Shown in pieces: positions 53,805 through 62,696 of a stretch of DNA of 64,000 bases. Position 1 is the first letter of the stretch, and each line of letters opens with the position of its first letter. The DNA comes from an uncultured Candidatus Saccharibacteria bacterium (GTDB lineage Bacteria; Patescibacteriota; Saccharimonadia; Saccharimonadales; Saccharimonadaceae), in assembly GCA_938030095.1 (NCBI GenBank), contig CALHGK010000010.1, forward strand, positions 62,001 through 126,000, given 5' to 3'. Under the pieces are notes generated by a model that saw only the letters and a list, made by a program, of their open reading frames with translations, did no database searches and had not been told where the DNA came from. Position numbers and translations under genes: made by a program.

Positions 53805-55024
53805 TAATCATCGACCATTTCGAAAATGCAAGCAGTAGCTTCCGGCGCAATCGCGGCCGTAATTTGCTAGCGACGCTGGGTGTGGCAATTGGTGTGGGTA
53901 GTATCGTAGCGATCTTGGCACTGAGCGGTGGCCTGCATAATATCATCTCCCAACAGGTGTCCGACCTCAACAATAACCTCATTGTGGTGCGCCCTGGCGT
54001 GCAAGACAAGAGCTTCTCGTCGCTAGCGAGCTCGGTGGCACAGTATAATTATAATACCAGCACCATCACCGAGTCCGACGTCGAAGCGGTGCGCAAGATG
54101 CCACATATCCGCGCTGTAGCACCAATGATGACCTCTGAGAACAAGCTCAAGAGCAACGACCGAGAAGCCACCACTACTGTTGTGGCAACTTCGCCAGACC
54201 TTGCTATCACGAGTCAGCTCGAGCTGCGTGAGGGCGACTTTCTCGAGGGTGGCACACACGACGCTAAGCCAGCGGTGCTCGGCCCAAAGCTATCGGTGCA
54301 GCTGTTTGGCACCGAGCAGTCGATTGGCCAGACCTTTAAGATCCGCGGCAAGGAATTTATCGTGGTGGGGGTGATGCGTGCTACAGAAAATCCGCTGAAT
54401 TATAACAACGTTGATTTCGACAACGCAGCTATCATCACCACCGAGGCAGGTAAGAAAATCCACAGTGGTCATACGCAGATCCAGCAGATCAACATCCAGG
54501 CCGATGCATCGCAGCAGGTCGGGCAGATTGCTCAGCAAGTTAAGGACAAGATTAAGCAAAATCACCAAGGGGAAGAAGACTTTACCGTGGCTACAGGCGA
54601 TGCAATTAGCCAGCCGACCAACCGGCTTTTCACCGCGCTGACCCAGGTGTTGACGCTGATTGCAGCAATCTCGCTGGTAGTTGGCGGCATCGGCATCATG
54701 AACATCATGCTGGTGAGTGTGGTAGAGCGCACGCGCGAGGTGGGCATCCGCAAAGCAGTTGGTGCGACCGATGGCAACATCATCACGCAGTTTGTTATCG
54801 AGGCGCTGGCGATTAGCTTGCTCGGTGGTATCCTGGGCTACATCCTGGGCTACATAGTGGCGCTGAGCTTTAGCCTGTGGCTGTCCTTTGCACCATCGCT
54901 AGAGTGGCAGACGGCGGTGATGGCAATTGGCCTGGCACTAGCGGTTGGCCTCACCTTCGGCCTCTACCCAGCGATTCGCGCCGCGCGCAAGAATACGATT
55001 GAGTCGCTACGGCAGTACCACTAA
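53801..55024 (+). CDS. MacB-type ABC permease
   Basis: 407 residues. An N-terminal membrane segment (about 24-44), an extracellular domain of about 220 residues (MacB periplasmic core type) and three C-terminal membrane segments, with the family signature VVERTREVGIRKAVGATDGNI near 305-325. It transmits ATPase motion to an outer-facing domain. Start overlaps the ATPase stop (ATGA). No separate adaptor or outer-membrane partner is near, as expected for a cell without an outer membrane. A terminator follows. Confidence 0.9.
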   Translation: MIIIDHFENASSSFRRNRGRNLLATLGVAIGVGSIVAILALSGGLHNIISQQVSDLNNNLIVVRPGVQDKSFSSLASSVAQYNYNTSTITESDVEAVRKMPHIRAVAPMMTSENKLKSNDREATTTVVATSPDLAITSQLELREGDFLEGGTHDAKPAVLGPKLSVQLFGTEQSIGQTFKIRGKEFIVVGVMRATENPLNYNNVDFDNAAIITTEAGKKIHSGHTQIQQINIQADASQQVGQIAQQVKDKIKQNHQGEEDFTVATGDAISQPTNRLFTALTQVLTLIAAISLVVGGIGIMNIMLVSVVERTREVGIRKAVGATDGNIITQFVIEALAISLLGGILGYILGYIVALSFSLWLSFAPSLEWQTAVMAIGLALAVGLTFGLYPAIRAARKNTIESLRQYH

Positions 55025-55044
55025 ACAAGGTTATTTTGGCACAG

Positions 55045-55071
55045 AACCCGCCCGCATGTGGCGGGTTTTTT
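55045..55071 (+). terminator. Terminator of the MacB-like operon
   Basis: AACCCGCC / GGCGGGTT stem (55045-55052 with 55060-55067), 7-nt loop, then a run of six T. Confidence 0.92.
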
Positions 55072-55338
55072 GTGGGTTTACGGTATTTCTGGCTCGCCCT
55101 ACCCTGTCCATTTACAGAGTGCAATGATAGAATTTTTGCGCGTATTACTCTAGATTAATCGTCATATGTAATGTTTGAGATGATGAGTGATTTCGTAGGT
55201 GAATTTATTGTAGCAGATCGTTGTTTATGTAACATTTTGCGACAGCGAGCCATCGTACAAGATCATGACAAGGGCTTAAGAATTAGAATAGAAAAACACT
55301 ACGATTCTCAGAAACCAAAACACAGTAGGTTAGAGTTT

Positions 55339-56352
55339 CTAAGATTTGCCGCCCCTCTCCTGCCTCACGCCATTCAACACGCCAAGGTAGCTGCTGGCGA
55401 ATTCCGCTAGCAGCATACCGTGCAGTGCTTGCTCTACCTGTGTCTCGCCGGCAAGCAAAACCGACTTCGCATGAGGGCGGCGGCCACTGAGACGGCGGTC
55501 AAGTGCTGCTAAGCGCTGCTGGGTAGCGGTGTCATTCTCTCCCACCAGGTCGAAAAGTGCGAACGGCTTATCTACCGGGTGGCTTAGCCAGCCATGAGCA
55601 CCGGCCTGCTCAGCCTCGGCAAGGGTGGTGGCGAATGCCACGTTGTGCGCCCGCTCCTGCCAACACCACTGCCACCACTGGGCGACTGGCGCGAGCACCC
55701 CACTGCTGCAAAACACCGCCGTCTTGCCCGCTGCCTGGCGTGCAAGCCGTTTGGCGAGATTGTGAGCGGTTGGCACGGCAGCGCCCCACTGCTGCGCTGC
55801 ATTCGCTGCGCCATCTGCTATCGCTTCCACAAGATCATCATCCAGCAACTGATAGGCCGTCAGTAGCGCACTCAGTGTGCTGAGTATGCGTAGTGGTTCC
55901 ACCTGCCCTTCTCTCTTCGCAACCGGCACGACGGTAGCTGCAGGATATACTGTGGCGTACTCAGCCGCGGCAGCATCATGAGTGAGTAGAATAGCTAAAG
56001 CGGCATGCTGCTGTGTATAGCGCAGTATATTCTTCACCTGGTCAGGCAAGATGCCAGCCTCGATAATAATCACCAAGCTGTGCGCGTCCACAAATGCGGG
56101 CACTGCCGCTGCCTCGCGGCACAACAGAGGCACAGCCAAGTGAGGCTGGACGAGCTGCTGAGCAACGCGAGCCAGCACTGCACTACCATCCGTTGCTATA
56201 ATAACAACATTATGAATATCATGCTGGGGTGATGTGTGTGAGAGCTGATTTGCTACCTCTGTTGGCAGCGTCGTTTGTTTCCATAATGTTGCAATGTGGC
56301 GCAGCGCGGCTTCGGCACCGCGTTGGCGCAATGTGGTCTGATCATCAAGCAT
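55339..56352 (-). CDS. Phosphoglucose/phosphomannose isomerase-like SIS protein
   Basis: 337 residues with the layout of the bifunctional phosphoglucose/phosphomannose isomerase family: a first SIS half (about 50-170, IIATDGSAVLA then SLVIIIEAG), a second half (from ~205, with GKTAVFCSSGVLAP) and the C-terminal GGSxE-like/His region typical of this group. The ATG at 56352 has AAGGAG; an earlier start is less likely. The usual Ser-rich SNSGNT loop is degenerate here (IIEAGILPDQ), so activity is uncertain. It would link glucose-, mannose- and fructose-phosphate pools. Confidence 0.72.
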   Translation of the reverse strand: MLDDQTTLRQRGAEAALRHIATLWKQTTLPTEVANQLSHTSPQHDIHNVVIIATDGSAVLARVAQQLVQPHLAVPLLCREAAAVPAFVDAHSLVIIIEAGILPDQVKNILRYTQQHAALAILLTHDAAAAEYATVYPAATVVPVAKREGQVEPLRILSTLSALLTAYQLLDDDLVEAIADGAANAAQQWGAAVPTAHNLAKRLARQAAGKTAVFCSSGVLAPVAQWWQWCWQERAHNVAFATTLAEAEQAGAHGWLSHPVDKPFALFDLVGENDTATQQRLAALDRRLSGRRPHAKSVLLAGETQVEQALHGMLLAEFASSYLGVLNGVRQERGGKS

Positions 56353-56442
56353 AATCGTCTCCTTCTGCTTGCAAGAGTATACCCTCCCATGATACATTAA
56401 TTAGCAGAGAATCATAAGCATATTTGGAGACAGGTGGGAACC

Positions 56443-56907
56443 ATGAATATCAGCACTACATCACAATCAATTACCGACGATCAAGAGCTTGCCAAGGTGC
56501 TAGCTGGGATCGGCCCACAGGTGGGCACAGCAGCGTCGCAGCGGTCGCAGGCGATGATGTCGGGGCAAGGTGCTGGCCGTTCATCGCTCTCGGGTATGTC
56601 GGGTAATATGGGCTCGTCTGTGCCAGTCATGTCCTCGCAGCAGCAGTCGTCTCAGCCTGCGCCCAGTGGTGAGGCGCTCAATGGCGTGAAGCAATCGGCC
56701 ATCAAAGAGCTGCGCCCACTGGTGGATAAGCTCAACGTTAGCCCAGATGAGAAATTCGATACCTATCTGCTTTTGATCCGCTCGACGGACGACAAGAGTT
56801 TGATCGACCCAGCGTACCAAATTGCCAAATCCATCCGCGACGAAACCCGCCGCGCTCAAGCGCTACTCGACATCATCAAGGAGATTGATTATTTGTCGCA
56901 GCGGTAA
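56443..56907 (+). CDS. Small protein of unknown function with a helical C-terminal half
   Basis: 154 residues. The first ~75 are Ser/Gln/Gly/Met-rich and look disordered; the second half (78-154) is predicted helical by its heptad-like spacing (ELRPLVDKLNVSPDEKFDTY, then RDETRRAQALLDIIKEID). No family recognised. AGGTGGG lies just before the ATG. It has its own terminator 27 nt after the stop. Confidence 0.65.
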   Translation: MNISTTSQSITDDQELAKVLAGIGPQVGTAASQRSQAMMSGQGAGRSSLSGMSGNMGSSVPVMSSQQQSSQPAPSGEALNGVKQSAIKELRPLVDKLNVSPDEKFDTYLLLIRSTDDKSLIDPAYQIAKSIRDETRRAQALLDIIKEIDYLSQR

Positions 56908-56933
56908 CGACTTATAGAGTAAGAATAGGCATT

Positions 56934-56958
56934 ATCACCACTGATGTGGTGATTTTGT
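56934..56958 (+). terminator. Terminator after the 154-residue gene
   Basis: ATCACCAC / GTGGTGAT stem (56934-56941 with 56946-56953), 4-nt loop, followed by TTTTGTT. It overlaps the -35 of the next promoter. Confidence 0.8.
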
Positions 56959-56983
56959 TATGGTACTAAAAATGATATATAAT
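56955..56983 (+). promoter_or_regulatory. Promoter of the PD-(D/E)XK-like gene
   Basis: TTGTTA (56955-56960), 17-nt spacer, TATAAT (56978-56983), 12 nt to the ATG at 56996. No Shine-Dalgarno. It overlaps an earlier ATG (56960), which is therefore rejected. Confidence 0.55.
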
Positions 56984-56995
56984 ACAAACACAACC

Positions 56996-57895
56996 ATGGT
57001 AAAAACACGTCACTATAAGCCACATCGCCGTACACCCAAACATCATAGCATTGATGCAATGCCATCACTTATATCGCCGAGCCAGTGGTCGACGTCTTCT
57101 TCGAACATCAAAAAGCAGCTTGTTACTGTTGATGCAGCGCTGAAGAGTCAAAAGCCACATCTCACCTACCTCGTCGAGCAAGCAGGTCGTAACTGGAGTG
57201 AGAAAAAACGCCGCCAGCGACGCTCGGTTGCCCTGGGAGAGAGTGCTGTGACGCTTGTGCAGCACTATGCGAGCAAAGAACAGTGGTCGCATGTGGATAT
57301 GGCGCGGCTGCTTGCAGCGTATCCTGGCTGGGTGGAGGCGACCGAACAAGATGATACGGCGCTGACTCGGCAAGAAAATAAGCAGCGAATCAAGAAACTC
57401 ACGCACTTTAACCATGCCCTGCGCGATGTGATAGACAACGCCACACACTCTTGTGAGACATGGAAATCGATACCGTCTGTGTCGGATATAGTTAACGGCT
57501 TAGAAGTAGTGTACCCAGGCAATAAGCATGCTCAAAACAAGCAAGATCGAAAAGATATGCTGTATGCGACAGTAGCGGGCGTTCGCAATGAAGTGCTTTT
57601 TATGCGGGTGCTGGATGAAGCGGGCATTGCCTATGAGCCAGGCACGGCCAACCAGGATATGCGCGGGATAGACATAATGGTGAATGGTAAGCTGATTGAC
57701 CTCAAGTCGTCTGAATACTACGTGCATGAGGCCCAGGAAGATGCTGCTGAGCATGGTGATGACAGACGGATCTTTTTCTTCCCTGGTGTGGAGAGGTATG
57801 AATATCGCAATAAACTAATGCTGCCGAAGGAAAAAATTATCCGAGTTATGCCACGGGTGGTAGCCCGCATGTATAGCCATGGCATTCTAGATTAA
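56996..57895 (+). CDS. Candidate PD-(D/E)XK nuclease
   Basis: 299 residues, basic N terminus. The last ~110 show an endonuclease core: VRNEVLFMRVLDEAG gives the helix Glu (about 199), DMRGIDIMV the metal-binding Asp (about 216), and KLIDLKSSEYYV the D-x-K pair (about 225 and 227), in the usual spacing. The first 185 residues are helical and charged with no recognised domain. It could be a restriction, repair or self-defence nuclease. No methyltransferase or partner is adjacent; a separate small gene follows 71 nt downstream. Assigned by motif only. Confidence 0.55.
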   Translation: MVKTRHYKPHRRTPKHHSIDAMPSLISPSQWSTSSSNIKKQLVTVDAALKSQKPHLTYLVEQAGRNWSEKKRRQRRSVALGESAVTLVQHYASKEQWSHVDMARLLAAYPGWVEATEQDDTALTRQENKQRIKKLTHFNHALRDVIDNATHSCETWKSIPSVSDIVNGLEVVYPGNKHAQNKQDRKDMLYATVAGVRNEVLFMRVLDEAGIAYEPGTANQDMRGIDIMVNGKLIDLKSSEYYVHEAQEDAAEHGDDRRIFFFPGVERYEYRNKLMLPKEKIIRVMPRVVARMYSHGILD

Positions 57896-57966
57896 GCCAA
57901 CACAACAGTGGTAGATCTCACAACAGACACGCGACCATAATAGAGGTAAAGGAGGTGCATTGCCAT

Positions 57967-58272
57967 ATGCCACACGAAATACCACGGCAGCCGTCAAATG
58001 AGGAGCATGAGAGACACTCAGTGCTCAGGGAGGCGATTTCTCAATCGATTTTTGACGGAGAGCCATGGCTATATAGTGGTCCTGAGGGCGAGCCGTGGCT
58101 ACTCTTTATCCGGTGGATGTCGCTGCAGCGCACAGAGGATGGCTGGGTAGCAACTGGTCTGACCGCAGATGGCTATGTAAGAGTGGGTAGCGGCGATAAT
58201 GCAGACGATGTGACGTTCGAAGTAGAAACCAAGCAATCTGACGGAGAGACAGACACCCCGCAGAGCAGTTAG
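57967..58272 (+). CDS. Small acidic protein of unknown function
   Basis: 101 residues, acidic, no membrane segment. The middle carries an EPWLYSGPEGEPWLLFIRW-type repeat of EPWL. AAAGGAGGTG (57948-57957), the best Shine-Dalgarno in the window, precedes the ATG at 57967; a GTG at 57955 overlaps it and is rejected. It lies 71 nt after the nuclease-like gene in the same direction, so it could be a partner or immunity protein (speculative). Confidence 0.6.
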   Translation: MPHEIPRQPSNEEHERHSVLREAISQSIFDGEPWLYSGPEGEPWLLFIRWMSLQRTEDGWVATGLTADGYVRVGSGDNADDVTFEVETKQSDGETDTPQSS

Positions 58273-58281
58273 CCGCGGGGT
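58255..58281. terminator. Hairpin between convergent genes
   Basis: ACCCCGC / GCGGGGT (58255-58261 with 58275-58281), 13-nt loop, no T-run on either side. It covers the end of the 101-residue gene and may act as a weak bidirectional terminator. Confidence 0.4.
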
Positions 58282-58289
58282 AATAAAGA

Positions 58290-59714
58290 CTAGCTTGCTG
58301 ATGCATGCTTACTGTGGCGCGAAACTGGCTTTTTCTTGCGCTTGGCTTTGTCTTTGGCTTTGGGCAGAGGTTTGCTGGCGTCTTTTGTGCGCTTGCTCTT
58401 GCCTTTCGCTGGCTTTTTCTTCGATGCTTGCTGCTCGTGGATAGCGTTTCGTACCTCTGTTATTTCGTCCCAGGGGTGGGTTCCGTCGGCGCGTTCGATG
58501 GTTTTTTCGTGGCCTTTGCCGAGGAAGACGACGGTGTCGCGGGCGGTGTGGGCACGGCGAATAGCAAAGCGGATGGCCTCAGCGCGGTCGTGGATGAGAA
58601 AGAGATCAGTGTCTTGGGTTTTGCCAGCAGCTTCTGCGCCCTTGGCGATTTGGGCGAGGATGTGTTGCCCATCAACGTCACGATCGTCTTCTTCAGTGAT
58701 AATAAGCTCGTCAGCAATTCGCCCTGCGATCTTGCCTTGGATGGCTCGCTTGGACTCATCGCGCCGGCCAGCCGAGCCAAACAGGACGATCAGCTTGCCC
58801 TTGGTGCTGGCTCGCACACTGCCCAGTAGCCGCTCGAAGGCGTCGGGCGTGTGGGCAAAATCAACAATAGCGGAGAATGGCTGCCCAGCATCCACCACTG
58901 TCATACGGCCCTCCACCCCGGTGAGTGCAGCCAGGCCCTGCTCGATCTGCACCCGGCTCAGGCCTACCTCGTGCCCTACTGCTACCGCGGCCAGGCTGTT
59001 GGCGATGTTGAACTCACCCGGCATATTGATGGTGATGTGATGCATCTCCCCCATTAGCCACACATCGTAGCGGCTGCCTGAGGCGGTTTGGGTGATGTTA
59101 GTCGCCCGGATGTTACCGTCAGCGATGCCGTAGCATAGGCTACGGGGCACGGCTTGCTCGAAGACTGCTGCTGATGGGTCATCCGCATTGATAATGCCAA
59201 CCCGCCGCGCCAGCTTGAAGAGGCGCATTTTGGCAGCGCGGTAGCGCTCAAATGTCTTGTGATAATCTAAATGCTCGTGCGTAACGTTGGTCATGACGGC
59301 GATGTCTATTGGAATACCAAAGATGCGATGCTGCGCCAACGCATGGCTCGTCACCTCTAGTACCACCCACTGCACATGACGCCGTCGAAACTCCGCCAAA
59401 CGCTGCTGCAACAGCGGTGCAGACACAGTGGTCATGTGCTCGGTTTGCGATGTGATGTCGTCGTTCACTCCATATGCCACCGTCGTCATCAGACCGACAT
59501 TGTAGCCTGCTTCGACCAGCATGCGGTGAATCATAAAGCACGTCGTGGTCTTGCCATTTGTCCCCGTTACGCCAATGACGTGCATGCCCTGAGCTGGGAA
59601 ACCTTGGTTGGCCGCTGCTACAGTGGCTTCAAGCAGCCGATAACCTGGCTCCAGCGCCGCCAGCACGCGGGGTGGGAGAGTATTCTTGAGTGTTTGTTTT
59701 AGAGAAAATGCCAT
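58290..59714 (-). CDS. murE: MurE-like UDP-MurNAc-tripeptide synthetase lacking the N-terminal domain
   Basis: 474 residues. Adds the third amino acid of the peptidoglycan stem. IGVTGTNGKTTTCF near 47-60 is the P-loop; only about 45 residues lie before it, against ~110 in normal MurE, so the UDP-binding domain 1 is missing. LEVTSHALAQHR, TNVTHEHLDYH, DFAHTPDAFE and GSAGRRDESKR are standard Mur ligase marks. The specificity motif is EDDR (about 342-345) in place of DNPR. The tail of ~50 residues is Lys/Arg-rich. The ATG at 59714 follows a TATAAT by 7 nt. Confidence 0.88.
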   Translation of the reverse strand: MAFSLKQTLKNTLPPRVLAALEPGYRLLEATVAAANQGFPAQGMHVIGVTGTNGKTTTCFMIHRMLVEAGYNVGLMTTVAYGVNDDITSQTEHMTTVSAPLLQQRLAEFRRRHVQWVVLEVTSHALAQHRIFGIPIDIAVMTNVTHEHLDYHKTFERYRAAKMRLFKLARRVGIINADDPSAAVFEQAVPRSLCYGIADGNIRATNITQTASGSRYDVWLMGEMHHITINMPGEFNIANSLAAVAVGHEVGLSRVQIEQGLAALTGVEGRMTVVDAGQPFSAIVDFAHTPDAFERLLGSVRASTKGKLIVLFGSAGRRDESKRAIQGKIAGRIADELIITEEDDRDVDGQHILAQIAKGAEAAGKTQDTDLFLIHDRAEAIRFAIRRAHTARDTVVFLGKGHEKTIERADGTHPWDEITEVRNAIHEQQASKKKPAKGKSKRTKDASKPLPKAKDKAKRKKKPVSRHSKHASAS

Positions 59715-59721
59715 GGCACAT

Positions 59722-59727
59722 ATTATA
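59722..59727 (-). promoter_or_regulatory. murE leaderless promoter -10
   Basis: TATAAT on the minus strand, 7 nt before the ATG at 59714; no Shine-Dalgarno. Confidence 0.55.
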
Positions 59728-60015
59728 CCACTTTTGGTAATATTTAAAACCATGAGAGATATGATTTTTGGGTAGAGCACACGTGCGAGAAAAAAGTGAA
59801 GAATTTCTCTTAATTTCAGCCGTATTGTTTCGTCATTTTAGCTGATAAAGTGGCGAAATTTGTCGTTATGTTAATTAATATTCTCGTAGAATGTTGACCT
59901 GAGTATCGCATGGGACGGAAAAGGAGAAGTTGAGAGTAAGCCTACTATTTAAGGCTCAAACTCATGCAATTTGATTTTTTATTATCACACTACTCTCTCA
60001 TCTTCCCTGCTCTGC
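59728..60015. other. Non-coding gap between murE and tsaD with a 12-bp hairpin
   Basis: 288 bp, AT-rich. TTTCGTCATTTT (59828-59839) pairs with AAAGTGGCGAAA (59847-59858) over twelve positions with two G-U pairs on the + strand, loop AGCTGAT. No gene feeds it and no strong T-run follows. Confidence 0.45.
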
Positions 60016-60021
60016 TATAAT
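60016..60021 (+). promoter_or_regulatory. tsaD leaderless promoter -10
   Basis: TATAAT, then AACCCT, then the ATG at 60028; no Shine-Dalgarno. The upstream in-frame start at 59971 would include the promoter. Confidence 0.6.
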
Positions 60022-60027
60022 AACCCT

Positions 60028-61128
60028 ATGAAGATTCTTGGGATTGAGAGCAGCTGCGATGAGACGGCGGCTGCGGTGGTGGCCGATGGGCGGCGCTTGC
60101 TGAGTAGCGTAGTGCACTCGCAGATAGATATTCATGCCCAATATGGTGGCGTAGTGCCAGAGGTAGCAGCGCGGAGCCATATTGAGATGATTACCCCGGT
60201 GATTGATCGCGCCTTGGCCGAGGCAGCGTGCAGCTGGGATGAGATTGATGGCATTGCCGTGACGTATGCGCCTGGGCTGGTGGGGTCGCTGCTGGTTGGG
60301 ACGCTGGCAGCGCGGACGCTGGCACTTGTGCACAAGAAGCCGCTCTACGCGATTCATCATGTGGAGGCGCATGTCTATGCCAACTTCGTGGTGGAGGATG
60401 GCCGGCCAAAGCCCGAGCCTGCTCTCTCGCTCCCTGCTGCGCAGCCGAGCTTCCCTATGCTGGCACTCATCGTCTCTGGTGGGCATAGTCAGTTGGTGCT
60501 GTTTCGGGCGCATGGCGATTATACCTTGCTTGGCCAGACGCAGGATGATGCTGTGGGCGAAGCCTTCGACAAGGTAGCGAAGATCATTGGCCTACCCTAC
60601 CCTGGTGGCCCAGCTATTGCTGCTGCCGCCACGCAGGGCGACCCGCAGCGCTATGCTCTGCCCAAGGCGCGGATGCAGGGCCAGTACGATTTCTCCTTCT
60701 CGGGCCTCAAGACGGCCGTGCTGCGCCGAATGCAAGCCGAGGTGGGCAAAGATACCTCTTTTCCTTCGCACGAGCTCCCAGCGCTTGTCACGCCGCAGCA
60801 GCGCCATGATATGGCGGCGAGCTTCCAGCGTGTGGCGGTGGAGACGTTGGTCGATAAGACGGTGCTGGCCTACGAGCACTATGCGCCGCGCTCCGTCGTG
60901 ATTGCTGGCGGTGTGGCGGCCAACCAAGAACTTCGCCGTCAGCTGCGCACCGCCCTGCCCTGCTCCATTAACTACGCACCCATGGCCTTTTGTACAGACA
61001 ATGCAGTGATGATCGCCACCCTCGGCTATTACTATGCCCAGGCTGGCCACACAGTCGACCCATATCTGCTCGAAGTCCAGCCGAGCTTGTCGATGCGCGA
61101 GGCGGTGTGGAGTGGCCACGAAACTTAG
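60028..61128 (+). CDS. tsaD: tRNA threonylcarbamoyladenosine synthase TsaD
   Basis: 366 residues; transfers threonylcarbamoyl to A37 of ANN-reading tRNAs, with TsaB/TsaE in bacteria. MKILGIESSCDETAAAVV is the signature start; HHVEAH near residue 110 is the metal-binding site; VSGGHSQLV, FDFSFSGLKTAV-like YDFSFSGLKTAV near 228, and GGVAANQELRR near 293 are family motifs. Length is slightly above the typical ~340. It stands alone with its own leaderless promoter. Confidence 0.96.
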   Translation: MKILGIESSCDETAAAVVADGRRLLSSVVHSQIDIHAQYGGVVPEVAARSHIEMITPVIDRALAEAACSWDEIDGIAVTYAPGLVGSLLVGTLAARTLALVHKKPLYAIHHVEAHVYANFVVEDGRPKPEPALSLPAAQPSFPMLALIVSGGHSQLVLFRAHGDYTLLGQTQDDAVGEAFDKVAKIIGLPYPGGPAIAAAATQGDPQRYALPKARMQGQYDFSFSGLKTAVLRRMQAEVGKDTSFPSHELPALVTPQQRHDMAASFQRVAVETLVDKTVLAYEHYAPRSVVIAGGVAANQELRRQLRTALPCSINYAPMAFCTDNAVMIATLGYYYAQAGHTVDPYLLEVQPSLSMREAVWSGHET

Positions 61129-61242
61129 TGGATATATTTTGATGATATTGAAACGCTAATACTAGCGTGTAGCTGCTTGTAGCAGATTACCGTCTGCGCG
61201 TTGGCATAGATTAGTTGTCGCTGTTTGGAAATAAGTCAATCT

Positions 61243-62499
61243 CTACCGGCCGATCACACCGCGCACCGCACGCACACAGCAAATCACCTGATGTATGAAT
61301 GGCCGAGCGATATATTCATAGCAGCCAGCGCGTTCCTCTAGCTGGCCGCCAAAGCCTTTCTTGAAGTGATACACCCCCTCTTGCTCGGGGAAGCCGTTGA
61401 AGTTCCCGCTTGTGCCATAGAAGTTGTAGCGCTGAGCGCCAAGGTTGATGGCACGGCGCATTGCTGCGTATTGCAGGGCGTATGAGCCAGAGAACTTGGC
61501 ATGCTTATCATCCGACCCGCTGAGGAAATATACCACCTCGTTATCGTTTGTGTGCATGAATATGGCGGCGGCCAGCGGCAGGACATCGCCGCTAGCTGCC
61601 TGGCGGAGCGTTTTATAATCTGCCAGGCGCTTTGATACCGCAGCGAGCTGGTTATCAAGCTCCTTCACCTGCCCTTGCTTGTCTGGTTCAGTCGCCAGCA
61701 TATCGCGCTCGGCTTGCAGTGTATCCTGCTGAGCGCTGAGGCGGGCTTGGTAGCCAGCAAGGTCGAGCTCGGCAATGAGAAACCACGCCTGCGTGCGGTG
61801 AAAGGCGCGGAACAATTGTTGATAAAACGCTTCATTGCGTCCTGAGAAGCCACGCCGCGTGCCAGTATCAATCAATAACTTCGCAAACGGGGCGAGATCG
61901 TCCACTGTAGTAATCTCGCGTACCGCCACACCATACTTGGTGGCTGCCTTGATGCAGCTGCGTGTCTTAGCATCGAAGCTCTTGAGCAGTGCTGCGTCGT
62001 CGTGATAGGGCGAGAGATCTTTGGCAAAGAACCAGCGCACATAGCGTGCGTTGTGGTCGGTCTGCTGCGGAGGGATAGCGCGAAAGCCTGCCTTTTCTAA
62101 TTGTTGCAGCGCCTTGGCTGTGCCTGTTACTTCGAGAAGCTGAGTAGGGTCACTTCCCTGCCGTAGGATGAGTGGCGGCTGCAGGCGGAGCAAAATACCT
62201 TTGTGTGCTTTGACATATTTCTTAAGTTCTGTCAATAATGTACTGAGCACTGCTGGGTTGTGATAGTCCACGAGCGGTCCTTGCAAACATTCAAACTCGC
62301 TATAGCCCAAGGTGCGCCACTCGTACAATACGGCGGAAGCTACCACGCGCTCGCCCTCAGCAAACAGCCCCAGATAATGTGGCTGCCAGCCTAGCTGTGC
62401 CACTCGCTTGGCATTGGCGGCCGACTGAACGAAGCTCCCTAGTGGGTGCTGGGCAACAAATTGTTCGAGAGTGGATGGATCGATTGGCTTTAGTTGCAT
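61243..62499 (-). CDS. FemAB-family peptidoglycan branch-peptide transferase, with helical arm
   Basis: 418 residues with two GNAT-like domains. These enzymes add amino acids from aminoacyl-tRNA to the lipid II side chain. The helical hairpin arm seen in FemA/FemX/MurM is at about 243-300 (QARLSAQQDTLQAERDML to RLADYKTLRQ). LFHRTQAWFLIAEL-like AFHRTQAWFLIAEL precedes it; GSYALQYAAMRRAINLGAQ and YNFYGTSGNFNG near 380 are family marks. Start at 62499 (MQLKPID) since a TATACT (62512-62517, minus) lies 12 nt upstream. It is divergent from a second FemAB gene. Confidence 0.87.
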   Translation of the reverse strand: MQLKPIDPSTLEQFVAQHPLGSFVQSAANAKRVAQLGWQPHYLGLFAEGERVVASAVLYEWRTLGYSEFECLQGPLVDYHNPAVLSTLLTELKKYVKAHKGILLRLQPPLILRQGSDPTQLLEVTGTAKALQQLEKAGFRAIPPQQTDHNARYVRWFFAKDLSPYHDDAALLKSFDAKTRSCIKAATKYGVAVREITTVDDLAPFAKLLIDTGTRRGFSGRNEAFYQQLFRAFHRTQAWFLIAELDLAGYQARLSAQQDTLQAERDMLATEPDKQGQVKELDNQLAAVSKRLADYKTLRQAASGDVLPLAAAIFMHTNDNEVVYFLSGSDDKHAKFSGSYALQYAAMRRAINLGAQRYNFYGTSGNFNGFPEQEGVYHFKKGFGGQLEERAGCYEYIARPFIHQVICCVRAVRGVIGR

Positions 62500-62684
62500 A
62501 ATAATAGCGCTAGTATAGCATTTTTGAGTGGTGAGAGGAAGAGAGCGATGGTAATGAGCGACACACAATTGGTTATAACGAAGGAGTCTAGAGAGATAGT
62601 ACCTTGCATCAGACTCATCATTTCGTCGTGGTGTTCATGAATGTTTTTGTAATAATCATCAGTGAAAATCCGCCGCAAAGTTGC

Positions 62685-62690
62685 TATACT
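62685..62690 (+). promoter_or_regulatory. Leaderless promoter -10 of the second FemAB gene
   Basis: TATACT, then 6 nt (AATGTT), then the ATG at 62697. No Shine-Dalgarno. Confidence 0.55.
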
Positions 62691-62696
62691 AATGTT

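Noticed and set aside
55171..55410. 79-codon frame on the + strand in the gap after the MacB-like operon
   Set aside because: Overlaps the 3' end of the isomerase gene, no start signal, no motif; the gap 55072-55338 is best treated as non-coding.
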